Positions 37,706 through 46,381 of a stretch of DNA of 64,000 nucleotides are shown one piece after another (the first letter of the stretch is position 1; every line of letters begins with the position of its first letter). The notes under the pieces are model-generated. The model saw only the letters and a list, made by a program, of their open reading frames with translations, was not told the DNA's origin and ran no database searches. The stretch is from an uncultured Psychroserpens sp. (GTDB lineage Bacteria; Bacteroidota; Bacteroidia; Flavobacteriales; Flavobacteriaceae), in assembly GCA_947488655.1 (NCBI GenBank), contig CANKZZ010000003.1, positions 248,001 through 312,000 of the forward strand, given 5' to 3'. A program made the position numbers and the translations under genes.

Positions 37706-37722
37706 ATAATACGCTCTACATT

Positions 37723-38166
37723 TCATGAATAGCTTGGTATATCTTTTAAAAACTCATAACGTTCTTGTTTAAAATCCATCATGCAGTAATAATGATTAAT
37801 GCCATTGGTAACCATTAGGTATGTTGCATTTAAAGCTAAATTGTAACGTGCAATTTGATCAAAAGTAGTTTGGTCTATCTTTATTTTATGCGATTTACAT
37901 TCTACAATTAAATGGATGCTGCCATCTATATTAAATACTACAATATCATAACGCTTTGATAACCCATTAACTTTGAGCTCTTTTTCTACATTTATTAAGG
38001 ATTGTGGGTAATTTTTATATTCTATTAAATACTGTACACAATGTTGACGCACCCATTCTTCGGGTTGTAAAACAATGAATTTTTTACGTATAGCGTCAAA
38101 AATAGAAACTTTATTTTCGTTACTTTTGAAACGGAATTTAAACTTAGGAAAATTTAATTCTTGCAT
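37723..38166 (-). CDS. HsdR N-terminal-like PD-(D/E)XK nuclease-domain protein
   Basis: 147 residues. The PD-(D/E)XK core is visible as RYDIVVFNIDGSIHLIVECKS (the D, then E-x-K) within a fold like the N-terminal domain of type I restriction HsdR subunits. No helicase, methylase or specificity subunit lies nearby, so it is not a restriction system here. The ATG at 38166 (MQELNFPKFKF) was preferred over 38217, which would add 17 residues. It is divergent from holA, with about 100 bp between them. This pairing is known to me from other flavobacteria, from memory only. A role in DNA processing is inferred. Confidence 0.75.
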   Translation of the reverse strand: MQELNFPKFKFRFKSNENKVSIFDAIRKKFIVLQPEEWVRQHCVQYLIEYKNYPQSLINVEKELKVNGLSKRYDIVVFNIDGSIHLIVECKSHKIKIDQTTFDQIARYNLALNATYLMVTNGINHYYCMMDFKQERYEFLKDIPSYS

Positions 38167-38269
38167 AGATGCAATCTTGTATTTTTTCAAAGTTAACTCA
38201 CAAAAAACAAATACCAAATCTCAATACTTATTTTTGAGATAAGTGTTTATAAAATCTCTATTGTAAAAG

Positions 38270-39280
38270 TTGGACGACGTAAAGCAAATCGTTGCAGATA
38301 TTAAGAAAGGTAATATTAAACCCATTTATTTTTTAATGGGAGAAGAGCCTTATTATATAGATGCAATTTCAGACTATATAGAAAAAAATGTTCTTGCCGA
38401 AGAAGAGAAAGGCTTTAACCAAATGTTATTATATGGTCGAGATGTAACTATAGATGATATTGCTGGTAATGCTAAGCGTTACCCAATGATGGCTGAACGC
38501 CAAGTTGTTATTGTTAAAGAGGCTCAAGATTTGTCTCGTACTATTGAGAAATTATCAGAATATGCCTCAAACCCTCAACCATCTACGGTTTTGGTTATTA
38601 ATTACAAGTATAAAAAAATAGATAAGCGTAAAGCGTTATATAAAGCTATTAAAAAGACAGGTGGTGTTGTTTTTGAGAGTAAGAAATTATATGAAAACAA
38701 AGTTGCCGATTGGATAAGACGTGTTTTAGCTGGTCAAAATTATACGATTTCGCCTAAAGCAGCGCAAATGCTTGTTGAGTTCTTAGGAACCGATTTGAGT
38801 AAAATTGTTAATGAGCTTAACAAATTAAAGATTATGCTGCCAGAGGGTACTCAAATTTCTGCAGAAGACATTGAGGAGCATATTGGTATAAGTAAAGATT
38901 ATAATAATTTTGAGTTACGAAAAGCCATAGGAGCAGGAGATACCGTAAAGGCATTTAAGATTGTAAAATATTTTGCAGATAATCCTAAGGATAACCCAAT
39001 GATATTAACTGTATCGCTATTGTTTGGTTTCTTCTCTCAGCTATTGCATTATCATGGGCTTAATGATAAAAACCCTAGAAATGTTGTTGCTGCATTGAGA
39101 ATCAACCCTTATTTTGTAGATGAGTATATATCTGCAGCTCGCAACTACCCAATGAAAAAAGTGAGTATGGTTATTTCTATATTAAGAGAGTTTGATGTTA
39201 GAAATAAAGGTGTTAATTCTAATAGTGTACCACAAGGCGATTTATTAAAAGAATTGTTGGTAAGGATTTTTACTGCTTAA
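38270..39280 (+). CDS. holA: DNA polymerase III delta subunit HolA, TTG start
   Basis: 336 residues. The clamp-loader delta pattern is clear: IYFLMGEEPYYIDAISDYIE near the N-terminus, NAKRYPMMAERQVVIVKEAQDL, the AAA-like RRVLAGQNYTISPKAAQMLVEFLGTDLSKIVNELNKL, and C-terminal SQLLHYHGLNDKNPRNVVAALRINPYFVDEY. Delta opens the beta sliding clamp during loading. The start is the TTG at 38270 because an in-frame TAA lies two codons upstream (38264-38266). It is the only clamp-loader gene in the window. Confidence 0.93.
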   Translation: MDDVKQIVADIKKGNIKPIYFLMGEEPYYIDAISDYIEKNVLAEEEKGFNQMLLYGRDVTIDDIAGNAKRYPMMAERQVVIVKEAQDLSRTIEKLSEYASNPQPSTVLVINYKYKKIDKRKALYKAIKKTGGVVFESKKLYENKVADWIRRVLAGQNYTISPKAAQMLVEFLGTDLSKIVNELNKLKIMLPEGTQISAEDIEEHIGISKDYNNFELRKAIGAGDTVKAFKIVKYFADNPKDNPMILTVSLLFGFFSQLLHYHGLNDKNPRNVVAALRINPYFVDEYISAARNYPMKKVSMVISILREFDVRNKGVNSNSVPQGDLLKELLVRIFTA

Positions 39281-39409
39281 GAAAAAAGGTATTTCTAAGG
39301 AGATATATAGTTATAAAAACTTGGACTTATTGACTCATATCATATAATTATTTTCACTTTAAGACTCTTTAACATAAACTATTAAACCTTCGTTAAACCC
39401 TTGTAAATA

Positions 39410-39441
39410 TTGGTGTTTGGTGTAAATGAGTGTTATATTTG
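39410..39441 (+). promoter_or_regulatory. Promoter TTG-N21-TATATTTG before the PfpI-like gene
   Basis: TTG (39410-39412), 21 bases, then TATATTTG (39434-39441), 35 bp before the ATG at 39477. The spacing fits the Bacteroidota -33/-7 pattern. Confidence 0.55.
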
Positions 39442-39476
39442 AGTAATCAAAATATTAACAATTAAAACCAAACATA

Positions 39477-40037
39477 ATGGAAAACTTAAATAGAAAGACC
39501 GTTGCAATTTTAGCAACTAATGGATTTGAAGAAAGTGAATTAAGAGAACCAATGAATGCTTTAAAAGAGGCAGGAGCAGATGTACATATTATATCTGAAA
39601 ATTCTGGAACTATTAAATCTTGGGCAGATGGTAATTGGAGTAAAGAATATAATGTAGATAAAACATTAGACCAAGTAACTCATGCAGATTATAACGCACT
39701 TGTGTTACCTGGAGGAGTTATTAATCCTGATACCTTAAGACGAAATGATAAGGCAGTAAGCTTTACAAAATCGTTTTTTGAAAATCATAAACCTGTAGCA
39801 GCTATTTGTCACGCACCATGGTTATTAGCCGAAGCTGATGTTTTAAAAGATAGAAAAGTAACATCATACAGCTCTATCAAAAAAGATATCATTAATGCTG
39901 GAGCGAACTGGGTTGATGAGGAAGTTGTAGTAGATAGTGGATTAGTTACTAGTAGAAATCCAGATGATTTACCAGCATTTTGCTCTAAATTAGTAGAAGA
40001 AGTTTACGAAGGTAAGCATGAAATGCAAACTTCATAA
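39477..40037 (+). CDS. DJ-1/PfpI-family protein (type 1 glutamine amidotransferase-like)
   Basis: 186 residues. The nucleophile elbow AAICHAPWLLAEA holds C111 and H112, and GFEESELREP near residue 16 supplies the conserved acidic residue. This is the PfpI/YhbO pattern, general stress proteins with glyoxalase or deglycase activity reported for relatives. It is cytoplasmic, single-gene, has its own promoter upstream and a strong terminator downstream. Regulation by stress is inferred from the family. Confidence 0.9.
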   Translation: MENLNRKTVAILATNGFEESELREPMNALKEAGADVHIISENSGTIKSWADGNWSKEYNVDKTLDQVTHADYNALVLPGGVINPDTLRRNDKAVSFTKSFFENHKPVAAICHAPWLLAEADVLKDRKVTSYSSIKKDIINAGANWVDEEVVVDSGLVTSRNPDDLPAFCSKLVEEVYEGKHEMQTS

Positions 40038-40086
40038 TTCTTGTGTAAATTAATGTAATAGATAATAATATGTCTGTTATATGATG

Positions 40087-40124
40087 AAAGCGCAATATCA
40101 ATGTATTGATATTGCGCTTTTTTT
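40087..40124. terminator. Strong intrinsic terminator
   Basis: AAAGCGCAATATCAAT, loop gt, ATTGATATTGCGCTTT, then T-run. The 16-bp perfect stem lies between convergent genes ending at 40037 and 40135. Confidence 0.9.
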
Positions 40125-40134
40125 ATGACCTTTT

Positions 40135-40608
40135 TTAAAAGTAACTCTTTAAAAAATTAAGTTTATCAATTTTCATAGGTGTAATGGGATGACCATAAAA
40201 ATCAGTTTTTAGTCCTGTAATTTCTCCACCCATTTTTAAAACCATATTAACCGTAATATCTCTGGCATCAATAATGACATGCTCTGCACTAGTTTTAAAA
40301 ATTTCCTCTAATGAAAATAAAGCTATTTTTTTTCCAAAACCAAGTCCACGTAATTTTTTATGAATTGCTAATCGTCCCCAATGCCACTCACCGTTTTGGG
40401 TCCAGGCAGCAACAATACCCAATACTTCATTATTAGTTCTTATGCACCACCATTTTTGAGTGGTACTAGTTAAAGGAATTAATTCTTTTGGTATATGCTG
40501 TTCTTCATTAAAAACCGTCTCAATAAATAATAAAGCCATAGCATAGTGTTTTTTATCTAGTGGCTCTATTTTATATCTATTTGGGTGCATTGAATGTTTC
40601 AATTTCAC
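40135..40608 (-). CDS. GNAT-family N-acetyltransferase
   Basis: 157 residues from GTG at 40608 (151 from the ATG at 40590). The acetyl-CoA-binding loop is visible as RLAIHKKLRGLGFGKKIALFSL (R-x-x-G-x-G), with the following strand VIIDARDITVNMVLKMGGEI. The substrate cannot be told. Its 3' end is convergent with the PfpI-like gene across a terminator. Confidence 0.82.
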   Translation of the reverse strand: MKLKHSMHPNRYKIEPLDKKHYAMALLFIETVFNEEQHIPKELIPLTSTTQKWWCIRTNNEVLGIVAAWTQNGEWHWGRLAIHKKLRGLGFGKKIALFSLEEIFKTSAEHVIIDARDITVNMVLKMGGEITGLKTDFYGHPITPMKIDKLNFLKSYF

Positions 40609-40646
40609 AACTGTATTACGTGAGTTTTGTAAGCTAATGACGTATA

Positions 40647-41123
40647 TTAAAAATCTCTTTGTTTAATAAGCTTTTTAATAAGTATAATTTGTCCGAGATG
40701 ATAATAGCAATGTTCACTCATTACGGTTAGATTTCTTAAATAATTTCCGTATTCTTTTTTTACAAAGTTTTTTTCTAATTCTTTATTAGATAGTTTTTTT
40801 ACTGCTGTAATAAAACGGGTAGAATTATTACAAAATTGGGTTATTAATAACTCCCATTCTCGCTGCGAAGTAATTGGTTCATAATCAAAACTGTACTTAT
40901 CTCTTATAGTTAACTCTCCACCATTTAGCACGTTTAAAACACCTACCAAATAATAATTTATATGAAATGTTAAATCTGCAATAGAGTTAAGTTCATGAAT
41001 TTTTAATGTGGCTATCTGCCAGTCTAGATCTACGATTTCATTCTTAAAATTAGTTCCTGTAACCCATTGACCGTTAAGTAACACTTCGTTTAAGCTATCG
41101 GCTAAATTTTTTGCAATATCCAT
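40647..41123 (-). CDS. DinB-family protein
   Basis: 158 residues from the ATG at 41123 (MDIAKNLADSLNEVL). The DinB four-helix-bundle pattern has a metal-binding histidine in DLTFHINYYLVG and the C-terminal HxxxH-like pair in MSEHCYYHLGQIILI. Members include thiol-dependent transferases and damage-induced proteins. No reaction is assigned. An earlier in-frame TTG at 41147 would add 8 residues and was not chosen. It forms part of a minus-strand set of small enzymes. Confidence 0.8.
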   Translation of the reverse strand: MDIAKNLADSLNEVLLNGQWVTGTNFKNEIVDLDWQIATLKIHELNSIADLTFHINYYLVGVLNVLNGGELTIRDKYSFDYEPITSQREWELLITQFCNNSTRFITAVKKLSNKELEKNFVKKEYGNYLRNLTVMSEHCYYHLGQIILIKKLIKQRDF

Positions 41124-41226
41124 TATGCGCGAATTATAAATTACCAATTATTTTTTAACTCCATCTGTAATATGATATGAACTAATTTAATAAAAAGAAA
41201 ACAAAACTTATATAAGTATACTTCTA

Positions 41227-41610
41227 TTAAACAGCGTTATTGACTTCTATCCAATACCCATTAGGATCCTTAAAATAGACTTGATTAATACCGTCTTTTC
41301 TAACGTAATTTTTAGTAGGCGTATCTTTCCAGTCTGAGTATTCAATATGTAAAGTATCCAAATGCGCTATAAATAATTGAATATTTGATATAGATAGCGC
41401 AAAATGTACAGCCTTATTAATTTTAATCTCATGATTAGGACGTGGTATGAGATGTAGTTGTTTGTCTACACCCAGAGCCAGCCATCGTGTTTTTGAGTTA
41501 GAAGCTGTATTTTCAATCTCTTTAAGTTTAAGCACCTTTTGATAAAACCCCATAGACTCATTTACATCTATAACCGAAAGTGCGATATGATCAAAAGTAA
41601 AATTAAACAT
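41227..41610 (-). CDS. VOC-family (glyoxalase-like) protein
   Basis: 127 residues. The vicinal-oxygen-chelate pattern is present: FDHIALSVIDVNESMGFYQKVL at the start, AVHFALSISNIQLFIAHL in the middle, and YFKDPNGYWIEV at the end, with metal ligands in the FDHIA, AVHFA and WIEV strands. Family members include glyoxalases and dioxygenases. The substrate is unknown. Confidence 0.85.
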   Translation of the reverse strand: MFNFTFDHIALSVIDVNESMGFYQKVLKLKEIENTASNSKTRWLALGVDKQLHLIPRPNHEIKINKAVHFALSISNIQLFIAHLDTLHIEYSDWKDTPTKNYVRKDGINQVYFKDPNGYWIEVNNAV

Positions 41611-41745
41611 AGTTAAAATAGTTTATTAATAAGTGTTTAGATGGTTAATTATATTTCAATATTAAAAAATGCAGTGAACCAGTCGCATAGATTTTACTAA
41701 AAATTAATTTTATCATAGCATTCAAAAGTTAAAAGCGTTGATATC

Positions 41746-42219
41746 TTATGACATATTCTCCAATTCCTCATTATAATCATATTGTAAATCTTCATGTAAG
41801 TTTAAAATCTTTTTAGTGATGGCTTCTATATTTCGGTCATATAAATTTCTCAAAGTCGTATTACGATTAATAGAAGGAGACATGTGTTTTAATTTTTTGC
41901 AAAAATAGAGGAGTAGTTCAACTTCGGTTTCTTTATTAAGTGAGTACCTAATGTATTTTTTTGTGTTTCTTAAAATTTTACGCACACTTTTTTTAATATA
42001 AAAATAACTGTTGGTATTAATGCTCTCAAACTGTTCATCTATTTCAGCTTTTACAGTTTCTATATAACCCTCTTCGCTATCTGCTTCAAATAGTAGATAC
42101 GTTAGTAGCTCCTTATTTTCTTTTTTAAATCGAGAAAGTCGTAAACACAACTCTGCCAATTCTTGATTAGATTTATGTTTAAGTTCTTTTCTAATAGTCA
42201 CTACCGAAACTGCTTTCAT
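41746..42219 (-). CDS. Conserved hypothetical helical protein
   Basis: 157 residues, highly charged and predicted all-helical (SNQELAELCLRLSRFKKENKELLTYLLFEADSEEGYIETVKAEIDEQFESI). No signal peptide, membrane segment or known motif. It is transcribed divergently from an alpha/beta hydrolase, with a 16-bp palindrome between them. No function is proposed. Confidence 0.65.
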   Translation of the reverse strand: MKAVSVVTIRKELKHKSNQELAELCLRLSRFKKENKELLTYLLFEADSEEGYIETVKAEIDEQFESINTNSYFYIKKSVRKILRNTKKYIRYSLNKETEVELLLYFCKKLKHMSPSINRNTTLRNLYDRNIEAITKKILNLHEDLQYDYNEELENMS

Positions 42220-42266
42220 AAGTATTACGTGGTATTGTATTTGAGCAAATTATTTTTCTAAATCCG

Positions 42267-42282
42267 TTAAAGCATGCTTTAA
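42267..42282. promoter_or_regulatory. 16-bp perfect palindrome, likely operator
   Basis: TTAAAGCATGCTTTAA is its own reverse complement. It lies in the 102-bp divergent gap between the hypothetical gene (start 42219) and the alpha/beta hydrolase (start 42322), 39-47 bp from each start. It could be bound by a dimeric regulator that controls both genes. Confidence 0.5.
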
Positions 42283-42321
42283 AATCAAGGTATCTTGAAA
42301 TGAATTTAAAATTAAACTTTT

Positions 42322-43152
42322 ATGCCATTTATAACAAACAAAACACAAGAAGAAAACGTAGATATATTTTATGAAGATTATGGATCTGGGCAACCGGTAA
42401 TATTAATTCATGGTTGGCCATTAAGTAGAAAATCTTGGGAACACCAAGTTTGGAAACTTGTCGAAGCAGGTTACAGATGTATTTCTTATGACCGTCGTGG
42501 CTTTGGGATTTCTTCATCACCTTGGAACAATTATGATTATTCGTCACTTACAAGCGATTTAAATCAACTCATAAAGCAATTAGAACTTAAAGATGCAGTC
42601 CTCGTAGGATTCTCAATGGGTGGAGGAGAAGTAGTACGTTATTTTACCGACTTCGGAAATGAGAACATTTCAAAAGCTGTCTTAATAAGTAGTATTATAC
42701 CTCTAGTAAAGAAAAAAGATGACAACCCTAAAGGTGTGCCAGAAAATGATTTAGACGGTATCAAAGACGCGTTAGAAAACGATCGTGTTGGTTTCTTAAA
42801 AGAGTTCTCTAAGGGCTTTTATAATTATGAAGATAATAAGGATAAAGTGAGTATGGCTCAATTAGATTACGATTTTATTGTAGCTTCTCATGCATCGCCT
42901 AGAGCAACTATAGAAACAGCAAAGGCTTGGATGCATACAGATTTTAGACCAGAGTTAAAAAATGTAAACGTGCCAACATTAATAGTTCATGGAGATGCAG
43001 ATGGTACTGTACCAATTGAAACCTCTGCTGAGCAAGCAGCCAAAGGTATTAAAGACAATACTTTTGAAATTATAAAAAATGCACCACACGGTTTAAATGT
43101 AACGCATAAAGAAGAATTGAATAGTTTATTGATAGATTTCTTAAAGAAATAA
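42322..43152 (+). CDS. Alpha/beta hydrolase of the chloroperoxidase-like family
   Basis: 276 residues. The catalytic layout is complete: oxyanion loop IHGWPLSRKSWEHQ, nucleophile elbow GFSMGGGEVVRY, acid in VHGDADGTVPIE and histidine in NAPHGLNVTHKEE. This is the pattern of cofactor-free haloperoxidase or perhydrolase-like esterases. Real activity is probably esterase or perhydrolase. No signal peptide is present. It ends in a strong terminator. Confidence 0.9.
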   Translation: MPFITNKTQEENVDIFYEDYGSGQPVILIHGWPLSRKSWEHQVWKLVEAGYRCISYDRRGFGISSSPWNNYDYSSLTSDLNQLIKQLELKDAVLVGFSMGGGEVVRYFTDFGNENISKAVLISSIIPLVKKKDDNPKGVPENDLDGIKDALENDRVGFLKEFSKGFYNYEDNKDKVSMAQLDYDFIVASHASPRATIETAKAWMHTDFRPELKNVNVPTLIVHGDADGTVPIETSAEQAAKGIKDNTFEIIKNAPHGLNVTHKEELNSLLIDFLKK

Positions 43153-43173
43153 AATAATCTCAATTCTATAAAT

Positions 43174-43212
43174 TAAAAAAAGCTAGTAAGATTTATCTCA
43201 CTAGCTTTTTTG
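43174..43212. terminator. Bidirectional intrinsic terminator
   Basis: AAAAAAAGCTAGT and ACTAGCTTTTTT flank a partly paired loop, between convergent genes ending at 43152 and 43232. Confidence 0.8.
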
Positions 43213-43231
43213 TTTTATAATTAGTATTAGT

Positions 43232-44680
43232 CTACCAAGTCATTTTATTAAACCAATAACGATCTCTATATTGTGTAATGTAATATACCATTGCATAATC
43301 TTTAACTTCTCTAATCGTATGAGGTAAAATATTAGGAACGGTTGATGTACCATTATCAAAAGGGATAACAGTTGGTCTATGAAAGGTCTCTCTTTGATCT
43401 ACAAAAAACGAGTTAAATGAAATGTGGTTATCGTTATTTGAGAATACGCGTAATCCGTTTTCTAAATATAAAGTAGATATAGAACCTCTTTCTTTTTCTT
43501 CATTTTTATATTTTCTAGATGAGTATAAAGGTGTAAATCCCTTTAAAGTACCTTTGCTATCAAAATTTACAATAATACTTGAGCCATACGTGTAAAAGTA
43601 GTCGAGGTCTGTACTCATTGTATTTCCTGTTTTTCTAAATTCGCTGTCATAGAGATGTTTTTCGCCAATCATGTAAATATCATCACCTTTTACAGTAACA
43701 TCTACAACCTCCAAACTCTTCAAATCTGATGCGTCTAAATTATCACTCCAATCATGAATTCCTATTAAGGTTTTAGTACCCAAATCATATAAGAACGCAC
43801 CATCATTATCATTTCCTTCCTTACTATTTATTTTTATAACAGTTTTCTTTCCGTTCCAGAAAAAACCTGTGAGCATCGGTAAGCCATTTACATCAATAAG
43901 TTGCATATTCATGGGCATGAATCCTTCCGAAGAAAAATCAAAAGTCTCAATTCCTTTACCGTTAAATGTTAATAGTTTGGTAGATCTGCTTTTTTTATAA
44001 GCATCTATAGTTTTACTCATAATTACAACACCAGAGTTTTGTACAAAGATATCTTCGTCATAAGCTCTATCGCTCTCATAAGCTAAGGTTTCACTTTGTT
44101 CCCAAAGTAAATTTAGCTGCATATCGTAGACCCATACCATTACTTTTTCTTGTGTTTTTTTCTCAAATGGCATATTTGCAACTATAGCAAACTTTGTGTT
44201 ATCTGGAGATATTGCAATCTCATAAAAACCAGATTTTGAGTACTTTTCTATTGGAAAGGAAGCCAAAATTGTATTCTCACTCACACTATTGTTAGTATTA
44301 CTATAAACTTGTGCATTGAGATTGTGTTTAGCAGACTTTTTATCCATAACCGTAGATAGAAAAACCAAATTATCATCAATTTCTATAACCTCTTGCAAAT
44401 CTGAGGCACGTAAACCAAGTTTTGGCAAATTAAAAGTAAAGGTTTCACCAGCCTTCATGTCTTGATCGTATTTAGTCAAAACCATAGCTTTAAGATTATC
44501 CATCATTACATTATCTAAATGATGTAAAGTTGTAAAACCGTAAGCCGAAGGGAAGTGAATATTATAAATATCCTTATCACTTTCTTTGGTAAAGTGTGCA
44601 CTATGCACAGTTTTAAATTCTTGCGCATAACTAAAAGTAATGGCAATGCAAGTAATTAAGGTAACTAGTATTTTTTTCAT
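43232..44680 (-). CDS. Secreted protein of unknown function, probable beta-propeller-like
   Basis: 482 residues with a signal peptide (MKKILVTLITCIAITFSYAQ). The mature protein is beta-rich, with repeated strands like GFYEIAISPDNTKFAIVANM and QLIDVNGLPMLTGFFWNG, compatible with a propeller fold. No catalytic motif was recognised. It lies 5 bp downstream of another secreted unknown in the same operon, so the two probably work together. Confidence 0.7.
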   Translation of the reverse strand: MKKILVTLITCIAITFSYAQEFKTVHSAHFTKESDKDIYNIHFPSAYGFTTLHHLDNVMMDNLKAMVLTKYDQDMKAGETFTFNLPKLGLRASDLQEVIEIDDNLVFLSTVMDKKSAKHNLNAQVYSNTNNSVSENTILASFPIEKYSKSGFYEIAISPDNTKFAIVANMPFEKKTQEKVMVWVYDMQLNLLWEQSETLAYESDRAYDEDIFVQNSGVVIMSKTIDAYKKSRSTKLLTFNGKGIETFDFSSEGFMPMNMQLIDVNGLPMLTGFFWNGKKTVIKINSKEGNDNDGAFLYDLGTKTLIGIHDWSDNLDASDLKSLEVVDVTVKGDDIYMIGEKHLYDSEFRKTGNTMSTDLDYFYTYGSSIIVNFDSKGTLKGFTPLYSSRKYKNEEKERGSISTLYLENGLRVFSNNDNHISFNSFFVDQRETFHRPTVIPFDNGTSTVPNILPHTIREVKDYAMVYYITQYRDRYWFNKMTW

Positions 44681-44685
44681 AGGTT

Positions 44686-45876
44686 TTATAATTTATAAAC
44701 TTGCTCTTCTAGCTTAGTAAATGCATTTTTTTCGTCGTAACTTAAATCTAAGTTAATGCGTTGATCTTGAAATGCTGCAAGAGTTTCTTCGGCTTGAGTT
44801 TTGTCCTTAAGGCTAATATCTACTTGTAATAGATTATAAAATATCATGATAGCTACATCCTTATTCATTAGAGCTTTTTTATCATTATAATCTACTTTTG
44901 CTAACTCAGCTTTCCAAATATCTCTAACTGCTATGAGCTCATCGATAGCACGTTGTCTTGTCTCTCCTGAGGCATCTTTTTTCATTTTACGAAATGCCGA
45001 AATAGCTTTTATTTTAGCATTTTCTAAAACATCATACTCTCTTTTTTTGTTCTTCGGAAATTCTATCGTAACAGAAGATGCTACAGGAATAAATCCAAAT
45101 TCTTCATTTAGGTAAGTACTTATGTTAGTCATTATTTTTTTAACATTGTTTTTCTCATAACGATCTAAGTTTATAGTGTTACTATTAGACGATGTTAAAA
45201 ACTGAAACTCATTATCAAATGTTTTTTCATCAATAATGTCTGCACCTTTCATAACTTTTAGGTTTGTTGGTTGCATGTAAAAAGTTTGTCCGCCATTATC
45301 TTGAAAAGCCATTTTTGTAATATTAATTACAATTAATAGATCATTACCTTTTTCATAACCTAAAAGCTCAACATTATCTGCTAACACTTGGTTATCAAAT
45401 ATAAGATGGTCATCTAAATTAGGTTGTACATAAACAGGCTCTCTTGGAGCTACATATCTAGGTTTTGCAGGTACAGTTAATTTTGGCTTTTTACCTTGAT
45501 CTGTTAATGCAAGACGCTCTAATAAAGATAAGTCTTTAAAATCTTTCATCTCTTTATCATAGCGAGCTTCAGCTTTTTTTACTTCATCATCATGACCAGC
45601 TAAACGCTCTTCAAATTCTACTTCACTTTCTTTTAAAACAGTAGCGTAATTTGCCTTTTCTACTTCAAAGTCTGCAAGAGATTGTGCATTGAGCTCTTCT
45701 ACAGTAAGTGTATAAGGAGTTTCTACAATAACTCTATAACTGTTGATAGATTCTTCTAAGGGATTGTTAGGTGTTCTAAGATTGAAGTAGCTAATTTTTT
45801 CAGACATTGCTCGTTGTCCAAAACTAGCAGTAATAGTCACTAAACAAGCGACTATTATGAGGTAACTTTTTTTCAT
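44686..45876 (-). CDS. Secreted protein of unknown function
   Basis: 396 residues with a signal peptide (MKKSYLIIVACLVTITASFGQ). It contains a helical region rich in E and K (VEFEERLAGHDDEVKKAEARYDKEMKDFKDL), then a proline-rich stretch (KPKLTVPAKPRYVAPREPVYVQP), and a mixed C-terminal part. No motif recognised. It is the first gene of a two-gene operon, with 5 bp to the next. A CTTCGGAA copy lies at 45052-45059. Confidence 0.7.
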   Translation of the reverse strand: MKKSYLIIVACLVTITASFGQRAMSEKISYFNLRTPNNPLEESINSYRVIVETPYTLTVEELNAQSLADFEVEKANYATVLKESEVEFEERLAGHDDEVKKAEARYDKEMKDFKDLSLLERLALTDQGKKPKLTVPAKPRYVAPREPVYVQPNLDDHLIFDNQVLADNVELLGYEKGNDLLIVINITKMAFQDNGGQTFYMQPTNLKVMKGADIIDEKTFDNEFQFLTSSNSNTINLDRYEKNNVKKIMTNISTYLNEEFGFIPVASSVTIEFPKNKKREYDVLENAKIKAISAFRKMKKDASGETRQRAIDELIAVRDIWKAELAKVDYNDKKALMNKDVAIMIFYNLLQVDISLKDKTQAEETLAAFQDQRINLDLSYDEKNAFTKLEEQVYKL

Positions 45877-45990
45877 TTTGTAAAAATTTATAATAAATTA
45901 GGTTCTATATGCTTAAAAGCAAACAGCGTGCGAAAATACAATAATTAAGCCACATTTGTTTTTAAGGCTCATTTCCAAAGAAAAAAGTAA

Positions 45991-46362
45991 TTATATTTTA
46001 TCAAATGATAATTTTCCTGGTCCAGCTAAAAAGATGACAATAAAGGCTATCGCATAGAGTAATGCATGTTCTTTGGTTGCCAAATCATCTTGTGCATGAA
46101 CTACAAATGCAGCAACTAGCATTGTAATTGTTGCTGGTATTGCTGCCCACTTTGTTTTAAAGCCAATGATGATTAAAATAGGAGCTAAGACCTCACCAAT
46201 GAGACATAAAATTAATGACGGTAAACCACCAATACCCAATGGGTCTGGAAATTCTGAGGCGTTTGAAAGTTTGTTTAATTTTGGGATTCCGTGGGTTAAC
46301 ATAAATCCGCCAAACCCTAACCTAAGGAGTAATAGAGCTAAATCTGTAAAGTTTTTTTTCAT
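45991..46362 (-). CDS. DoxX-family membrane protein
   Basis: 123 residues with four hydrophobic segments. LLLLRLGFGGFMLTHGIPKL at the start is the DoxX signature. Members are quinone-related membrane proteins of uncertain role, some linked to redox or detoxification. It follows the methyltransferase gene by 19 bp on the same strand. Confidence 0.88.
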   Translation of the reverse strand: MKKNFTDLALLLLRLGFGGFMLTHGIPKLNKLSNASEFPDPLGIGGLPSLILCLIGEVLAPILIIIGFKTKWAAIPATITMLVAAFVVHAQDDLATKEHALLYAIAFIVIFLAGPGKLSFDKI

Positions 46363-46381
46363 AAGATAGTGTGTTAGTTAA

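Noticed and set aside
37723-38166. HsdR_N-like protein as part of a restriction-modification system
   Set aside because: No methylase, specificity or helicase subunit is nearby and the protein is only one domain long.
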